Positions 46,001-58,300 of a stretch of 64,000 nucleotides of DNA are shown here, in pieces. Position 1 is the stretch's first letter. The number at the start of each line of letters is the position of its first letter. The DNA is from Perilla frutescens (taxonomy: Eukaryota > Streptophyta > Magnoliopsida > Lamiales > Lamiaceae), in contig BRKX01000006.1 in assembly GCA_026008535.1 (NCBI GenBank), positions 34,522,664 through 34,586,663 of the forward strand. The letters run 5' to 3'. The position numbers were made by a program, and so were the translations under genes. The notes below the pieces were generated by a model that was given only the letters and a program-made list of their open reading frames with translations, did no database searches and was not told the origin of the DNA.

Positions 46001-46900
46001 TCTCACCGACATCAAGGGGATCAGCCCAGACATCTGCATGCACCGCATATTTCTTGGAGAGAATCATAAACCATCCCGAGATCCTCAGAGGAAGTTGAAC
46101 CCAGTAATGAAAGAAGTGGTATTGAAGGAAATTCTGAAGTTGCTCAAATTGGGAATCATTTACCCAATCTCTGATAGTGTTTGGGGACAGTGCACGTCGT
46201 TCCAAAGAAGTCTAGATTCCAGCTCGTGAAGAATGAGAGCAACGAATTGATACCAATGAGATTGCAAACAGGATGGCGAATGTGCATCGATTTTCGGAAG
46301 TTGAATGATGCGACACGCAAAGATCACTTCCCGTTACCTTTTATTGATGAGATGCTCGAAAGATTAGCTAGGAAATCCTATTTCTGCTTCCTCGATCGAT
46401 ACTCCGGCTATTTTCAGATTTTCGTAGCTCAAGAAGATCAGGATAAAACCACCTTCACTTGTCCATTTGGGACCTTTGCTTGCCGAAAGATGCCCTTTGG
46501 CTTGTGCAACGCCCCGGACACTTTCCAACGATGCATGATGAGTATCTTTTCCGACTTGATAGAGAGCTGCATCGAGATTTTTATGGATGACTTTACAGTT
46601 CATGGCGACTCCTTTGAGCAGTGTGTGGAGCATTTAGACAAAGTTCTTCAACGGTGTGTTGAGACCGATTTGGTTTTAAACTTCGAGAAGTGCCACTTCA
46701 TGGTACAACAAGGAATTGTGCTCGGGCATGACATATCGGCGAAAGGCATAGAAGTGGATAGAGCAAAAATTGACTTGATCACAAAGCTGCCGTACCCATC
46801 CACTGACAAAGAAATTTGAGCCTTCTTAGGCCATGCCGATTTCTACCGCCGCTTCATTCAGGATTTTTCGAAGATAGCTCAACCAATGACTAAGCTGCTG
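46001..46900 (+). pseudogene. Athila reverse transcriptase
   Basis: The first part (SPDICMHRIFLGENHKPSRD, LNPVMKEVVLKEILKLLKLG) is in the protease frame. A one-base change near 46190 shifts to the frame 46181-46819: TGWRMCIDFRKLNDATRKDH, FCFLDRYSGYFQIFVA (motif A Asp kept), MPFGLCNAPDTFQRCMMSIF, then catalytic FMDDFTVHG near 46580. A TGA at 46817 replaces the arginine or tryptophan codon before AFLGHADFYRRFI. Confidence 0.9.
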
Positions 46901-47590
46901 CAGAAAGACGCTCCTTTCATCATTGATGACAAGTGCAAAGAAGCTTTTGATTTGTTGAAAGAGAAGCTGACTTCTGCGCCGATAATTCAGCCACCGCAGT
47001 GGGGACTCCCGTTTAAACTCCTGTGCGACGCAAGTGACTATGCCGTTGGAGCTGTCCTCGGCCAAAAGATTGAGAAGCAAAGTTATGTCATTTACTTTGC
47101 TTCAAAAACTCTCAACCCGGCTCAATGCAACTACACAACTACAGAAAAAGAACTTCAGGCCGTGGTTTTCGCTTGTGAGAAATTTCGATCCTACATTGTT
47201 GGATCTAAGGTTGTGGTGTACACTGATCATGCTGCCCTCAAGTATCTACTGTCCAAAAAGGAGTCTAAACCATGACTTATTCGTTGGATTCTCCTTTTAC
47301 AAAAATTTGATTTGGAGATTAAAGACAAGAAGGGAGCCGAAAATAATGTCGCTGACCATTTGAGTAGAATGTTGACAGAATCCCACGGTATGCCCATACC
47401 AGACGATTTTCCAGATGAGCTTCTCCTTGTAGCTGCGGAAAGGGCACCCTGGTATGCTGATTTGGTGAATTTTCTCACCACTGGAACTTTTCACAAGGGC
47501 TTTGAATCTGCCAGAAAGAACAAATTGAAGAGCCAAGCCAAGTATTTCATCTGGGACGAGCCATATTTATGGAAAACTTGTGCCGATCAA
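46901..47590 (+). pseudogene. Athila RNase H and connection to integrase
   Basis: KLLCDASDYAVGAVLGQKIE, NYTTTEKELQAVVFACEKFR, VYTDHAALKYLLSKKESKP, then a stop at 47273. After it: RWILLLQKFDLEIKDKKGAE and NNVADHLSRM, followed by the long Athila linker (DDFPDELLLVAAERAPWYAD) to 47602. RNase H active-site acidic residues (D in CDAS, E in EKEL, D in TDHA) are present. Confidence 0.88.
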
Positions 47591-48595
47591 GTCATTCGAT
47601 GATGTATTCCTGAGGAGAAGATTCCATCTATCCTGAGCTTTTGTCATGCCCCACGCATGCGGCGGTCACTTTGGCCCCAGAAGGACAGCCCGCAAGCTCT
47701 TAGACTGTGGATTTCATTAGGAGACAATCTTCAAAGACGCCTACTTCTTTTGCAAAAACTGTGATCGTTGCCAACGCCTTGGAAACATTTCTTCAAGGAA
47801 TGAGATGCCTCAAGTCCTTATCTTGATCTACGAGATTTTTGATGTTTGGGGCATGGATTTCATGGGCCCGTTTCCAAGCTCTTTCGGCCACTCCTACATT
47901 CTGTTAGCCGTCGACTACGTTTCTAAGTGGGTCGAAGTCAAGGCTACCCAAACCAATGATTCTAAGGTCGTTGCCAAATTCCTCAAGGCACAAATTTTCC
48001 AACGCTTTGGTGTTCCTCGAGCTATCATCAGTGACCAAGGCTCACACTTTTGCAACCGAACCTTAGAAACTCTTTTCAAGAAGTATGGAGTAACCCATCG
48101 AGTTGCTACGGCATACCACCCGTAATCCAATGGACAGGCTGAAGTGTCCAATCGTGAGATCAAAAACATTATGGAGAAGACCGTATGCCAAAACCGCAAG
48201 GACTGGAGCCTGCGACTAGATGATGCTGCATGGGCATACCGCACGGCTTTTAAAACACCTATCGGGATGTCCCCTTATCGTCTGATTTTTGGGAAACAGT
48301 GCCATCTTCCCGTAGAGCTGGAACATCGAGCTTTTTGGGCCGTGAAACAATGCAATTTGGATCCTCGACTGGCCAGCCATGAACACCGCTATCAGTTACA
48401 AGAGCTCGAAGAAATCCGTTTGGAAGCATATGACAGTGCAAGTTACTACAAGGATCGTACCAAGCTGTTGCACGATAAATATATCCGGAGGAAAACTTTT
48501 GAGGTTGGTTAGAAAGTGTTACTATTCAATGCTCGCCTCCGCCTCATGCCCGGTAAACTCAAGTCTCACTAGATGGGCCCTTTTTAAGTAGTGAT
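47591..48595 (+). pseudogene. Athila integrase
   Basis: The zinc-binding part (47600-47800) is badly frameshifted. The core resumes at 47805: FDVWGMDFMGPFPSSFGHS (first Asp), ILLAVDYVSKWVEVKA, RAIISDQGSHFCNRTLETLF (second Asp), then a TAA at 48123 (CAA to TAA before SNGQAEVSNREIK, which holds the Glu). The frame 48144-48512 continues with DWSLRLDDAAWAYRTAFKTP and FGKQCHLPVELEHRAFWAVK, and ends shortly after GPF near 48590. Clearly inactive. Confidence 0.9.
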
Positions 48596-49271
48596 GTCAG
48601 TCCACATGGTGCTGTGGAAATCCGCAGTCTTGATACTAAAAAAGTGTTAAAGGTGAACGGCCAGTTGCTCAAGCCTTATTGTGCCGAGACCACCTTTTCA
48701 AGTTTTGATGGGGTTGATCTTGTAGCCCCACTGATTCATCAATAGCTGCACCACCCACGCCATCGAGCCTTCGACGTTAACTAACGGCGCTTCTCGGGAG
48801 GTAACCCGATTTCTTGTTCTTTTATTCTTTTATTTTTCAATTTTCGATTTATTCTTTTTATTGCTTTACTTTTATTATTTTTCTGTTTTTTTTAATTCAG
48901 CCATCTCACTAAAAAAAAAAGAAAAAGAAAAATATGAACAACAAAAAGAGGGGGAGGCACCACATATTTACAAGCCGCAATGGCATACCGCCTAAGGGGG
49001 AGCGGTTTTGGAAGTAACCGCCAATTCAAGGGAGGATTGAGGAAATTTCAGTTCTGCAGGGACTTAATTGCAAATTCCCAAAGTTAATTTGGGAATTTTT
49101 TTCCCACAAAACCGTAACCCCCAATTTAATTTCACCCATGCCTTAGTTACTTTCACAATCTTTTAAAATTTTACCCCCTTTTGCAGAAGTTACACCAACG
49201 GTTCGTCTTTCCGCCTTCTCCATAACCGCCAGTCGCCGACCACATTCCGATCACTTCCACTGTCGACAACC
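48596..49271 (+). other. Spacer between Athila pol and the post-pol ORF
   Basis: Contains remnants of the pol tail (KVNGQLLKPY near 48650), the conserved post-pol motif GCGCTTCTCGGGAGGTAACCC (48788-48808), AT-rich low-complexity sequence and no supportable gene. Minus-strand frames at 49190-49441 are composition artefacts. Confidence 0.6.
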
Positions 49272-50771
49272 ATGGGGAAGAAGCGCTCATCGGCCGCAAA
49301 ACGAAAAGCCACTATCGGCACCGTTCCAGAGCCACCGTCTCCAACTACCGCGAAAGTAGCACCACCATAGGAACCCTCGCCGCCGCCGACGCCAGTCGCT
49401 ACACCTCCGTCGTCTCTGACCGCCGTTCCCCCAAAAATCAACCAACCTCCGCCCTTCCTTCACCGTGTGCTGAAGCGCCAGGCTGAGGCGAGTTCTTCCA
49501 CCACCACCAAGTGGCGAAGGCCTCCCACCACCGAGTCACCACCACCGGCGGACCCCCCTTCATCCCTGCTGCCTTCTCCAGCGATTTCAACTTAACGAGC
49601 GAGCCCTCCACCTGCTGCATCACCACCGCTCGCCTCCACTCCTCCGCCGGAGATCGCCCCCTGCCCATCCCCTGTCTCGAACCCGTCTCCTCCACTTTCT
49701 GCCCCGGCCAAGCCATCGACGAAAGGGAAAAAGGGCAAATCCCCAAAACCTTCTTCAAGTTCTACCCTCCCGGCTTTTCTGCCACCGGATGAGGTACAGC
49801 GCCGCACCGAATTGAACACTCATCGTGTTCTCATCGGTGCGCGCCTTTTCGATTGGGATAATATATCGGTGCTAGGTGTTAACGATCGTATTAGGAGTCT
49901 CTTTGTTGGTATTGGATGGGATAAGTTGCTTGATGTTTCTGTTTCTGTGCATCGTGCGTTGGTTTTGGAATTTTTATCATCCTTTGATTTTGATGCCTCA
50001 AGGGGGCTCGAGGATGGGCATGCCGTTGTGTTTTCTCTAGGTGGTAGGAAATTTCATATGTCTATCATGAATTTGAACATTGTGCTTGGTTTTGAGTCCG
50101 ATGAATCTGTGATTGAAGAGGCATATCAGTCCTCTATCTGTGACGTCCCCCCTGATTTTTCTCAAACAGCTAATAACACTTGGGCTAGGCTTTCTATAGA
50201 TGAATCATACAGTTCTCGCTCCTCTAAGGGAGCTCACTTGAAAGATGATGCACTTAGGCTCTGTCATAGGTTCTTAGCTGCTAACGTGTTTGGTCGCTTA
50301 GACATGATGAACTTGGTTACTGTACAAGAGTTGTTTTTACTTGATTGTATGCATTCTGGGACCAAGGTGAACTTTGGGTATTGGCTTGCCAAGCGATGGC
50401 ATTTCAGTGCTCATCACACCCTCTGTCGAGCCCCCTTAGGATGATTTGTTACTTTACTTGCTGAGAGACTTCGTATACCTATTTCTAACCCCGATCCTTT
50501 GCCTGCCATGTTATTCCGTTTGGAGGATTTTGCTACTATGAAACTCTTATATGTGAATGACCAGGGGCATTATCAGCTTACCCGGCCGGGCATCGAAGGC
50601 CCGCGCCGCTCTGTTTCTGCAGGTCCTGCTGCAGCCTCGCTCCTCCCGGCGATTGAGGAGTTGATCACCGTTGCAACCACTCGACTTGAGGACAGCCTCG
50701 GCCGCCGGTTGGATGAGATTGATGGTCGTCTAGACGTGATGGAGCAAGTGATCCGCCATTTGGCAGATTAG
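49272..50771 (+). pseudogene. Athila ORF after pol (Athila ORF1 / env-like)
   Basis: Starts MGKKRSSAAKRKATIGTVPE at 49272 and stays in one frame for 500 codons to 50771, with in-frame stops only at 49368 (TAG), 49593 (TAA) and about 50442 (TGA). The first 180 residues are basic then Pro/Ser-rich. The central part has LIGARLFDWDNISVLGVNDR, FDFDASRGLEDGHAVVFSLG and VQELFLLDCMHSGTKVNFG, the layout of the Athila ORF1 family. The end has a coiled-coil-like segment (LEDSLGRRLDEIDGRLDVME). The protein is called env-like by position; no membrane segment is evident in this copy. Confidence 0.85.
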
Positions 50772-52241
50772 AGTTAGTTCTCTTTTATCCTCCCCTTGTT
50801 GATCCTTGTTTGCCTTTGTCTTGTATGTTTTTGGTTTTTGTCTTTCTGATGTTATTGTGTGTTGTCCGTCTTTTTCGTACCCCTTCTCACAGTGAGGACA
50901 CTGTGCCTTTCAAGTGTGGGGGGGACGCTTAGCTTGTTCATATTTTTATCTTTGTGAAAATAAAAAAAAGAGTAAGCAAACAAAAACTTTTTTTGTTTGT
51001 CAGTTATCTTGTTTTTTTTTGTTTGGGATTTTTCCTAAGTGTTGATAGCTTGAATTGATGGGTTTGAGGAGTTTGGGCTGTGATGGTTTTGACTGGATGA
51101 GAGGTTGAATTTGTGATGGAATATGTCATATTTTGGATGAAATCTTGAATGATGAGTTATGCTTGCAATCAAAACTTTTTGAGCCTACAAAATTGTGAGT
51201 TTTGAGCCTATGAGCATGCATTTACAAGAGATCAAAGTTTTTGTTGATGAGTGTTATCTGACTAGGTTATTCGATGCTTGAATTGCTTTGCTGCCGCTTT
51301 GTTGTCACATTTTGGTTTCATTTGCAAAAATGATCAAGGCATTAGGGATACCCGAGCTACTGGCCCAAAAGAGAACTCTCTACCTGTTCATTGTCAATTA
51401 GTGAGCCCCTTTGAGCCTAACAGATTCATTTTCATTGATTGCAGCCACTATAAAATAGCATTTGCTTTTTCTTTTGGCCTGTTTTTGTCCTTGGAATCAG
51501 GCAAGTTTGTATGAATTGTTATTTGAGCTGCAATGTTGAAAGAATTGAGGGCCGGAAGTGACAAAAGAATCAAAAATTCTCACACCCTGCTCCTCGAAAA
51601 AAAAAGAGAGAAGAAAGAAAAGAAAAAAAAATTAAAAGAAGCACAGCTTCAGAAAAAAGAAAAAAAAGAGATTGAGGAGTAAGATGTGAAGAAGAGCAAC
51701 ACTCAATATGCTCACACTTTTTGAATAAGCCCTGTTTTGATTTGAAGAATAAATTGGTTGCAGTCGTGCTCCACAGAGACATTTATGCTTATATTTGTCT
51801 GATTTCACTTAGCCACTTTAGCCACAAACACCCTACCTCATGAGCCTAAGCCCCATTACAACCAAAGAGAAAAAGACCTTGTGATTTGTGATGAACTTGA
51901 AGAGTGGTAAGCTTTGATGACAAATGAGCAATTCTATGCTGACAATAACTAGTCATGATCTTTGAGTGAAAGGCCTCCTGACCTGATTTCTTTGAGAGTT
52001 AATGAGTGAATCTTGGTGAGGTTGGATTGATAAGCATGATTTTAACTTGATTGACAAAATTTTGGCATGTTCTTGAACAAAATTGGTTGGTGGTTTGCAG
52101 AATGGTTTGTCACAGCTCACACTCTGAATTCACATCACTTTGAGGAATTAACACTTAGTCATTTACCCAGTTTGAAGTCTGTTTTGTGTTCTTGATGCTT
52201 TCTTTGTTCTTGTTCTTGTTGCTCGAGGACGAGCAAGGGTT
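50772..52241 (+). other. Athila 3' non-coding region with a duplicated polypurine-like tract
   Basis: No gene is supportable. AAGTGTGGGGGGG at 50912-50924 duplicates the 3' polypurine tract AAGTGTGGGGGG at 52242-52253. Between them the sequence is TG-rich with purine-rich runs (51595-51670). This spacer is typical of Athila elements. Confidence 0.65.
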
Positions 52242-52256
52242 AAGTGTGGGGGGATT
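52242..52256 (+). other. Polypurine tract of the Athila element
   Basis: AAGTGTGGGGGGATT directly before the 3' LTR start TGATAGGACG at 52257. Confidence 0.9.
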
Positions 52257-53635
52257 TGATAGGACGTATTCTACTTGTTCCTATCACTACTTTTTGGTGC
52301 CTTTTCTCCTTATTATCTACCCTCTATTTGTGTATTTTGGATAAATGATGTGTTGTTGAGATGTGTAGGGATGTGGTACAAGAGTGGAGAAAAGGGGCAT
52401 TTTTTGGTGTAAGAGATTCAGAAGAAGAAAAAGAAGAAGTTCGAAGCAGATCAAGCTGCAAGGGCATGCAGCTGGATGATCAAAGCAAGTTCCTGGAGGC
52501 CCAGTCCACTACGCGTTTTGGGCTTGCTGGACCCAAGTCTCGGCCCACACGCGAACCTAGATGCAGAAATACCATCTCCACCGCCTCTAAAAGTCTTTTG
52601 AATGGGATTTGTCTAGTTTAGGATATTATTTCCTATTCAGAACACTATCTTTTATGGATTGTAAATATATATTAGGTATATATTTAGCTTAATTTATGAG
52701 GACACGCGATATACACGCACGCGAGAGATGAGAAACGCAGCAGTGAACGGTTCTAATTCAGTTTTATTTTATTCTTCTCTTCGAATTCATCATCGCACAA
52801 TTCCACAATTTTTTGTTGCTCGAATTCAGCATGCAACGTAGCTAATTTACTCGTATTTTGGTGATGACGATGAAGCTCCACTTATATAAACTGTGAGATC
52901 TAATTGTTCGTTCATAATTAATTGATGCATGTATTTGTTATTCTTGGATTTCGGGTTGTTAATTATTCTAAGTCTATCGAATAGTTGCAAATATTTGGTA
53001 GGTTGTGAGTAATTACTAGCCAATTGAATCGGCCATACGTAATCGTGGTTTAGGTTTAATAAGTGGTAAAACGGTTGCTCAAAAACTAGGGGAATAACAG
53101 AGTTAATTTTACAGTCCTGCATCAGAGTCTGTAAGTTAAGAATCAGGTCTTTCTTGTGCTAATTGCTTTCAGTTCATTAAACTTAAAGAGCGTCTCTTAC
53201 AGTTGTCAACCGATTAGAGAATAATTAATGAAGCGTCTTCTTAATTATCGAAACAGTATGGAGAGATCAGGTCATGTCAGAAGCGTCTTCGATGACTATA
53301 ACTGATTTGCATGGTTTGATTAATTAAGTCTTGCATCTGTGATCAGTGTTATAAGTGAAGTGGAGTTTGTTAGATCCGGAATACCTTTTCATCATTGATT
53401 TAAATCCGTTTTCTTTTGCACAAGTATTTTCGCTAGTTGTCTATTTAATTCTTTAATTTATTTTGTTGTATAATTCACACAAAACACCTTTCTGGAAGTT
53501 TGGTCATGCAGACTGAAAGTCAAGAGTAATTCTCGCCGGTCCTTTGGGAGACGATCCTGCTCGCCACTGTACTCTGCAGTGTGGGCTTGCCGACGAAAGT
53601 TGGAACATTTATTTTTGGTGAAAAACGACGCACCA
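52257..53635 (+). repeat. 3' LTR of the Athila element (1,379 bp)
   Basis: Begins TGATAGGACG after the polypurine tract and ends GACGCACCA at the TSD CGCTC. A few per cent of positions differ from the 5' LTR by eye. Confidence 0.93.
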
Positions 53636-54840
53636 CGCTCCTACCCAGGCCTCGACTCCTCAACCTGAAATTCATTAAATGAATGGGGTGAGTATTTAAC
53701 AACATACTCAGTGGGGAACATTGTAAATAGTTATATCTAATTGCACAAGTGAAAATATAACATATGGACTTTTCTTTACTTTGTGGAGACTAGTCTCAAC
53801 TCCGTAGGGTCCAAACATCATGATGCCCCCGTTAATGAACATCTTTGGCCCTGTAGGGATGCCCGCAGACATACTACCCCCCAGAGAGGACATTAACAGG
53901 TCTATATTCGATCCCGAAGGATCTCTGCCCCGAAGGGTCTCTTTGTCGACCCCGAAAGATCTCTTTCATTCACCGATCCGAAGACCCTTCATATTTATAC
54001 AATCAAAGCAGAACAATAACTATAACCTTACACGTGTTCACAGTTTAGAGTTACCCCACCTTATGAGATGCTTTCACAATTTCTCAACCTTTGAAATACT
54101 CCTTAGCCGTGCACAAGTTGTCCACCTCAAGCCCCAACACGTCACCTAGCACCTTTTAATCCTCTTTTCATTTTAGACGTTGAGTTATACAATTAAATCA
54201 TAATTTAGACCAAACTCATGTTATACTTTGCTTTAAAGATTTCATACATATCCATACACATAACCTTGGATATACCAACTCATAATATAATTTTGGACTC
54301 AAAATACATATTAAAACTCTTTGAAGCATTTAATCGAACACGTTGCGTGCACTCATTTAAACCACATGCTCATGACTCAATTTAAATCCTTTAAACCCAA
54401 CATTTCAAATACAAAAACCTTCACCTTAGGGCTCTAACATACATGAAAATCAACCCCAAACAACCATCACAACACCTCCAAACAATTATCAACAAAACAA
54501 GGGGAAATTAGGGCAAAAAAATCTAATCTTTAGCAACAATGAACCATAGGAATTCCATATAACTTCACATATAGCTTCAAGGAGGTAAATAAACCATATG
54601 TTCAAGATATCAAGACAAGAAGATCAATAAAACCGAAACCCTAATTTTTGGGTATGAACCCTAGTTTCAAATCAACAAGAATCGAGCTTAATCATCAAGA
54701 GGGAAATGGTATTAGATTACCTTTGATAATGGATGATGATGGTAGAATCCCCTTCCAAAAGTTGAAGGATTTCTTGAGAGAGAGATGGAGGAAAATCGTC
54801 CAAGAAGAGAAAAGAAATGAAGATGAAATGAATAAGTGTG

Positions 54841-55040
54841 GTATTTATAGGTAGGAAAATCCCCGGACCCGCGCGACCGCGCAGCCCCCGCGACCACGCG
54901 ACCATGCTCTCGGCCCATTCTCCCCGCGCCCACGCAGCCCCGTGCCGGCGGGCGCGCTTTGCCCGCCCCGCGGGCGCGCAGCCTCCTGCGGCGACTCACG
55001 GGCCCGCGGGCGCGCACCACCCCGTGGCCACGCGGCGTGC
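54841..55040 (-). promoter_or_regulatory. TATA box and GC-rich upstream block of the solo LTR
   Basis: On the minus strand CCTATAAATAC (54851-54841) follows a very GC-rich block (about 54858-55040) with repeated CGCGGGCGCGC (near 54979 and 55004) and CGCGACCNCGCG words. The arrangement parallels the palindrome cluster before the D LTR TATA box. Open frames on both strands here are composition artefacts. Confidence 0.55.
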
Positions 55041-55441
55041 ACAAATCGACCCCCTTATCAATCTCGACTCCCGGACAATTCCAACTCCATTTAACACGAC
55101 TTAGATTTTCAAAACACTATCAATACTTATCAAAAAAGCAATGAGACCCCCGATCAACTCAACGTTGGGGTGTTCAAGTTATGGCAAACACAATATTAAA
55201 TACAATCACATTAATTCATTTTCATATAACTCGACACTTTAGTATTTAAAATTCTAACTGTGTTATACACTTGGTATAACATCACGGTGCTATGACGTAT
55301 CGGCTCGAGTGGTACAACCTGCAATTAAAACAACGGCATAATACATACAAATCATCATAATTAATATTCAAACAATATTAATTTGAAATCATTTACTAAA
55401 ATTATAATTTATAATTTAGAAAAAAGGATCGGGGTATCACA

Positions 55442-55535
55442 GGTGTGCTCCTTCACGCGTCGGTGTCTGAGCTGGGTAGTTGATCACTGAAGCACTGGGA
55501 CTGAGAGAAGAGCTTTGGCTAGAAATCTTCAACAG
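55442..55535 (-). repeat. Copia LTR G, middle segment
   Basis: Continues the inverted copia LTR after the solo LTR (first five bases are the TSD copy GGTGT). It matches F near 40290-40240 (AGAAATCTTCAACA), until solo LTR H inserts at 55535. Confidence 0.75.
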
Positions 55536-56649
55536 TGATGTAACAAATACGATGCGGAAGCTTAGAATCTAACACACGGCAACTAAAGGAAGGATTCAAT
55601 CCAAATACAACTGAACAATAACAAAGTAATAACCTCAATATACTGTACTAAATCCTAAATTAGACATAAAACAATCCAAATAATCCATAAAACCCTAAAT
55701 TAAAGACACGAACAGAAACCTATGAAAATGAGCTCAGATTGAGCTCAAATTTTAGGACAAAATAAAATATATATTCATGAAAAACATATCCAAAATTCAG
55801 ATAATTTTCACTAGTGGTTTAAGAGATCAAATGGTTGGAAGTTTCTGACCCGACTTAGGGTTTTTAGACCTAATTCAGCAAATCTGGGTTTCGATCTGAA
55901 GTGGAATGATTTTGAGGGTGTTGATGATGATATGGGGAATGTGATGGACATGGGTGGTGGCTGTGGTGATGGTGGAAGGATCGATGATGAAGAACAATGA
56001 AAAGGATAGGTGAAGCTTACCCGAAACGAACCCCGAATCGACGAGAACTCAGAATGCGCCTATGGAGCAACCTTCAATTGCTGTCTAAGCCGGATACTAT
56101 GAGATATCACGAATGAGACAATAGATTTCAAGCTTGGAATCGCCAGAACCAAACTCTACCAAAGAACCGATGTTTGTTTGTGAGACGGGAGAAAAGCGTA
56201 AAGCTGTTCTTCATTCAAATCCAGTCTGAGAAGCATCAAAAATGAAAATCCCCTAAATAATTAACCTAGGGAATGAAAATTAAAGTGTCTTGGGCTTAGA
56301 ATTCGAACTAGGCTAATTAAAACTACTACTGGGTCCAATATCACCTAAACAAGTTGTGATAAATTGGACTGCTAATTAAATAAATCCACAACTAATAATA
56401 ATAGCCCAAAATAAATAAAATAACTAAAATAAATAGCAAGGAACATCCAATTCTTCAATTCAGCCGAGCTCCTCGATGCTCAATACAGTCACCAACTTGG
56501 ACTGATTGAAATCAGCTCGAACATCCTCCAGCTTCTTCCCAACATAACACTGAAGGTATCCTTGCAGCTTCTTGGCTCTAAGTCTCGTCACTGGACCTCT
56601 AAGTTGCAACTTGGGATTTGAATCATCAATGCTAGCCCCGGGCTCATCA
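55536..56649 (-). mobile_element. Solo LTR H, related to family B (1,114 bp)
   Basis: Exact TSD AACAG at 55531-55535 and 56650-56654. On the minus strand it begins TGATGAGCCCGGGGC at 56649 and encodes LQLRGPVTRLRAKKLQGYLQ near 56610-56550, the same coding tail as in the B and 12381-12675 LTRs. It ends TTACATCA at 55536. No internal region is present. Confidence 0.85.
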
Positions 56650-57127
56650 AACAGCTAGCTTGATGAGTGTTAAGGCTCATTCTCATCAGTTGCAACTTTT
56701 AATTCTTCAGAGTTTTAGAGCATGAGGCTTTAGTACTTTGGCGAACGTCTTCGCAGAAAGTCTTAACTAAAGTTCTCTCCAAAATTCTCAAAAAAAGTTC
56801 GCGGTCTTCTCTAGGGTAGCTCACCTTTTAAATATGGGTGAGTGATGACCGCTGATGATCACTGTGTGATCATAAATGATAAAGTCGTTGGGAGGCTTTC
56901 ATTTAAGAGGGCCGTTAAGTTGGCGTTGCTCTTCTGACGAGCTTTTGTTCTAAGATCTCGGATGCATTAACTTCAAGATCTTCTTTGGCTTATCTGAATT
57001 TCAGTTACAGCTCCTTTCTTGATCTTCAGTTTTGAGCTTTGTCTGACAGTTGGAATCTTCAGTTCCTTTGTCTGCCAGTTCTGCGCGTCTCTTGGTAGTT
57101 TGGAAAGATTCAGTTGAGATCATCTTC

Positions 57128-57300
57128 AACTGAAAGTTCTAGGCTTGGGCTTGATGCCTTCTGAGCTCAAGTTGGCTTTGCTTCAGCTGGCAGTTCTGAG
57201 CTAAGGTTTGATACCTTCTGAGCTTCAGTTTGGTTTTCTTCAGCTGGCAGTTCTGGGCTAGGGTTTGATACCTTCTGAGCTCCAGTTTACTTTGCGTCAG
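57128..57300. repeat. 57-bp tandem repeat, three copies, in LTR G
   Basis: CAGCTGGCAGTTCTG-type starts lie at 57128, 57184, 57241 and (partial) 57298, followed by a GGYTTGATRCCTTCTGAGC core. F has a single equivalent near 39720-39780. Confidence 0.75.
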
Positions 57301-57819
57301 CTGGCAATTTGAACCAGTGTTCTTCAGCTGGCATTTTGGACTTGTTTCTCTTCAGCTTGAACTTTCATGGACTGGTCTTCATTTCGGTTCCTGGCGCTTT
57401 ATTAATTGGACTTCAAGACTGATGTGCCTTCAGCTGGTATCCTTTCAATTGGTACTTCATCAACTGGAACATCATTCTTCAGCTGGTATCCTTTGAGCTG
57501 GCATTTTCCTTCAACTTGTACCTTGGTCTTCTCTTCAGTTGGTATGCTCCTTCAACTGGAATATCCTGAGCTGGCATTTCCTTCAGCTTGGATCTTGGAT
57601 TGGTACATTTCTTCAACTGGTATTTCTTTCAGCTAGAATATCTTAAGCTGGTATTTCCATCAGCTCGGAATCGTCCTCTCTTCGGCTGGCAGTCTTCTTT
57701 AGTTGGTGTCATCATGAACTGACATGTTCATCAGTTCAAACTGATGTGCTCTTCAAACGGTATTTCTTCAGCCAAGAATGATCTAGCACTGGCATGTCCT
57801 TCAGTTCTTATCTTTAGCT

Positions 57820-58300
57820 AGTATTTCCTTCAACTTGGATCTTTCTTCGATTGGAATATTTCTTCAACCGGTATTGGACTAGAACTGGCATGTCCTTCAG
57901 TTCTCTTCAGCTGGAACATCTCTTCAGCTAATGTTGGCTATGAACTGGTATGTTCATCAATTCTCTTCAGCCGGAACATCTCTTCAGCTGGTGTTGGCCT
58001 AGAACTGGTATGTCCTTCAGTTCTCTTCAGCTGGAACATCTCTTCAGCTGGTGTTAGCCTAGAACTGGTATGTCCTCCAGTTCTCCATCTCTTCAGCTGG
58101 TGTTGGCATAGAATTGGTATGTCCATCAGTTCACTTCAGCTGGAACATCTCTTCAGTTGGTATAGGCTTAGAACTGGTATGTTCATCAGTTCTCATCATG
58201 AGCTGGTGTTGGCCTAGAATTGGTATGTCCATCAGTTCCCTTTAGCTAGAACATCTCTTCAGCTGGTATCGGCCTTGAACTGGTATGTCCATCAGTTCAT
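57820..58300. repeat. 60-bp minisatellite, about eight copies, in LTR G
   Basis: GAACTGGTATGT-type landmarks lie at 57882, 57942, 58002, 58062, 58111, 58171, 58217 and 58277. The spacing is 60, with two shortened units of 49 and 46. F has about one equivalent near 39350-39400. A minus-strand open frame at 57938-58126 is just the 20-codon translation of this repeat. Confidence 0.85.

Larger units (their letters stand above)
41768..53635 (+). mobile_element. Full-length Athila-type Ty3/gypsy element (11.87 kb)
   Basis: Exact TSD CGCTC at 41763-41767 and 53636-53640, two 1.38-kb LTRs, an Asp-tRNA primer-binding site, gag, protease, RT/RNase H, integrase, an Athila ORF after pol and a polypurine tract. 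The Asp primer and the post-pol ORF are Athila hallmarks. The coding regions carry stops and two frame changes (near 46190 and between 47600 and 47800). It sits inside a solo LTR, making it one of the youngest pieces here. Confidence 0.95.
41228..55441 (-). mobile_element. Solo LTR of a chromovirus-like family, split by the Athila element
   Basis: Ends are TGTAACGCCCC at 41228 and GGGGTATCACA at 55441, with exact TSD GGTGT at 41223-41227 and 55442-55446. Without the Athila insertion (41768-53635 plus one CGCTC) it is about 2.34 kb. Orientation is inferred as minus: it starts TGTGATACCCC, has a TATA box at 54851-54841, and carries a GAGTAN(6-8)ACTYAGT-like segment near 53690 that resembles element C at 20036. 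No internal region remains, so it is a solo LTR from LTR-LTR recombination. Bases 53641-54640 and 55040-55441 hold no gene. Confidence 0.88.

Noticed and set aside
49438..49819. Gly- and Ala-rich minus-strand frames
   Set aside because: Shadow of the Pro/Ser-rich N-terminal part of the Athila post-pol ORF on the plus strand.
54712..55144. Arg/Ala-rich frames on both strands
   Set aside because: GC-rich promoter-proximal LTR sequence; no conserved protein features.
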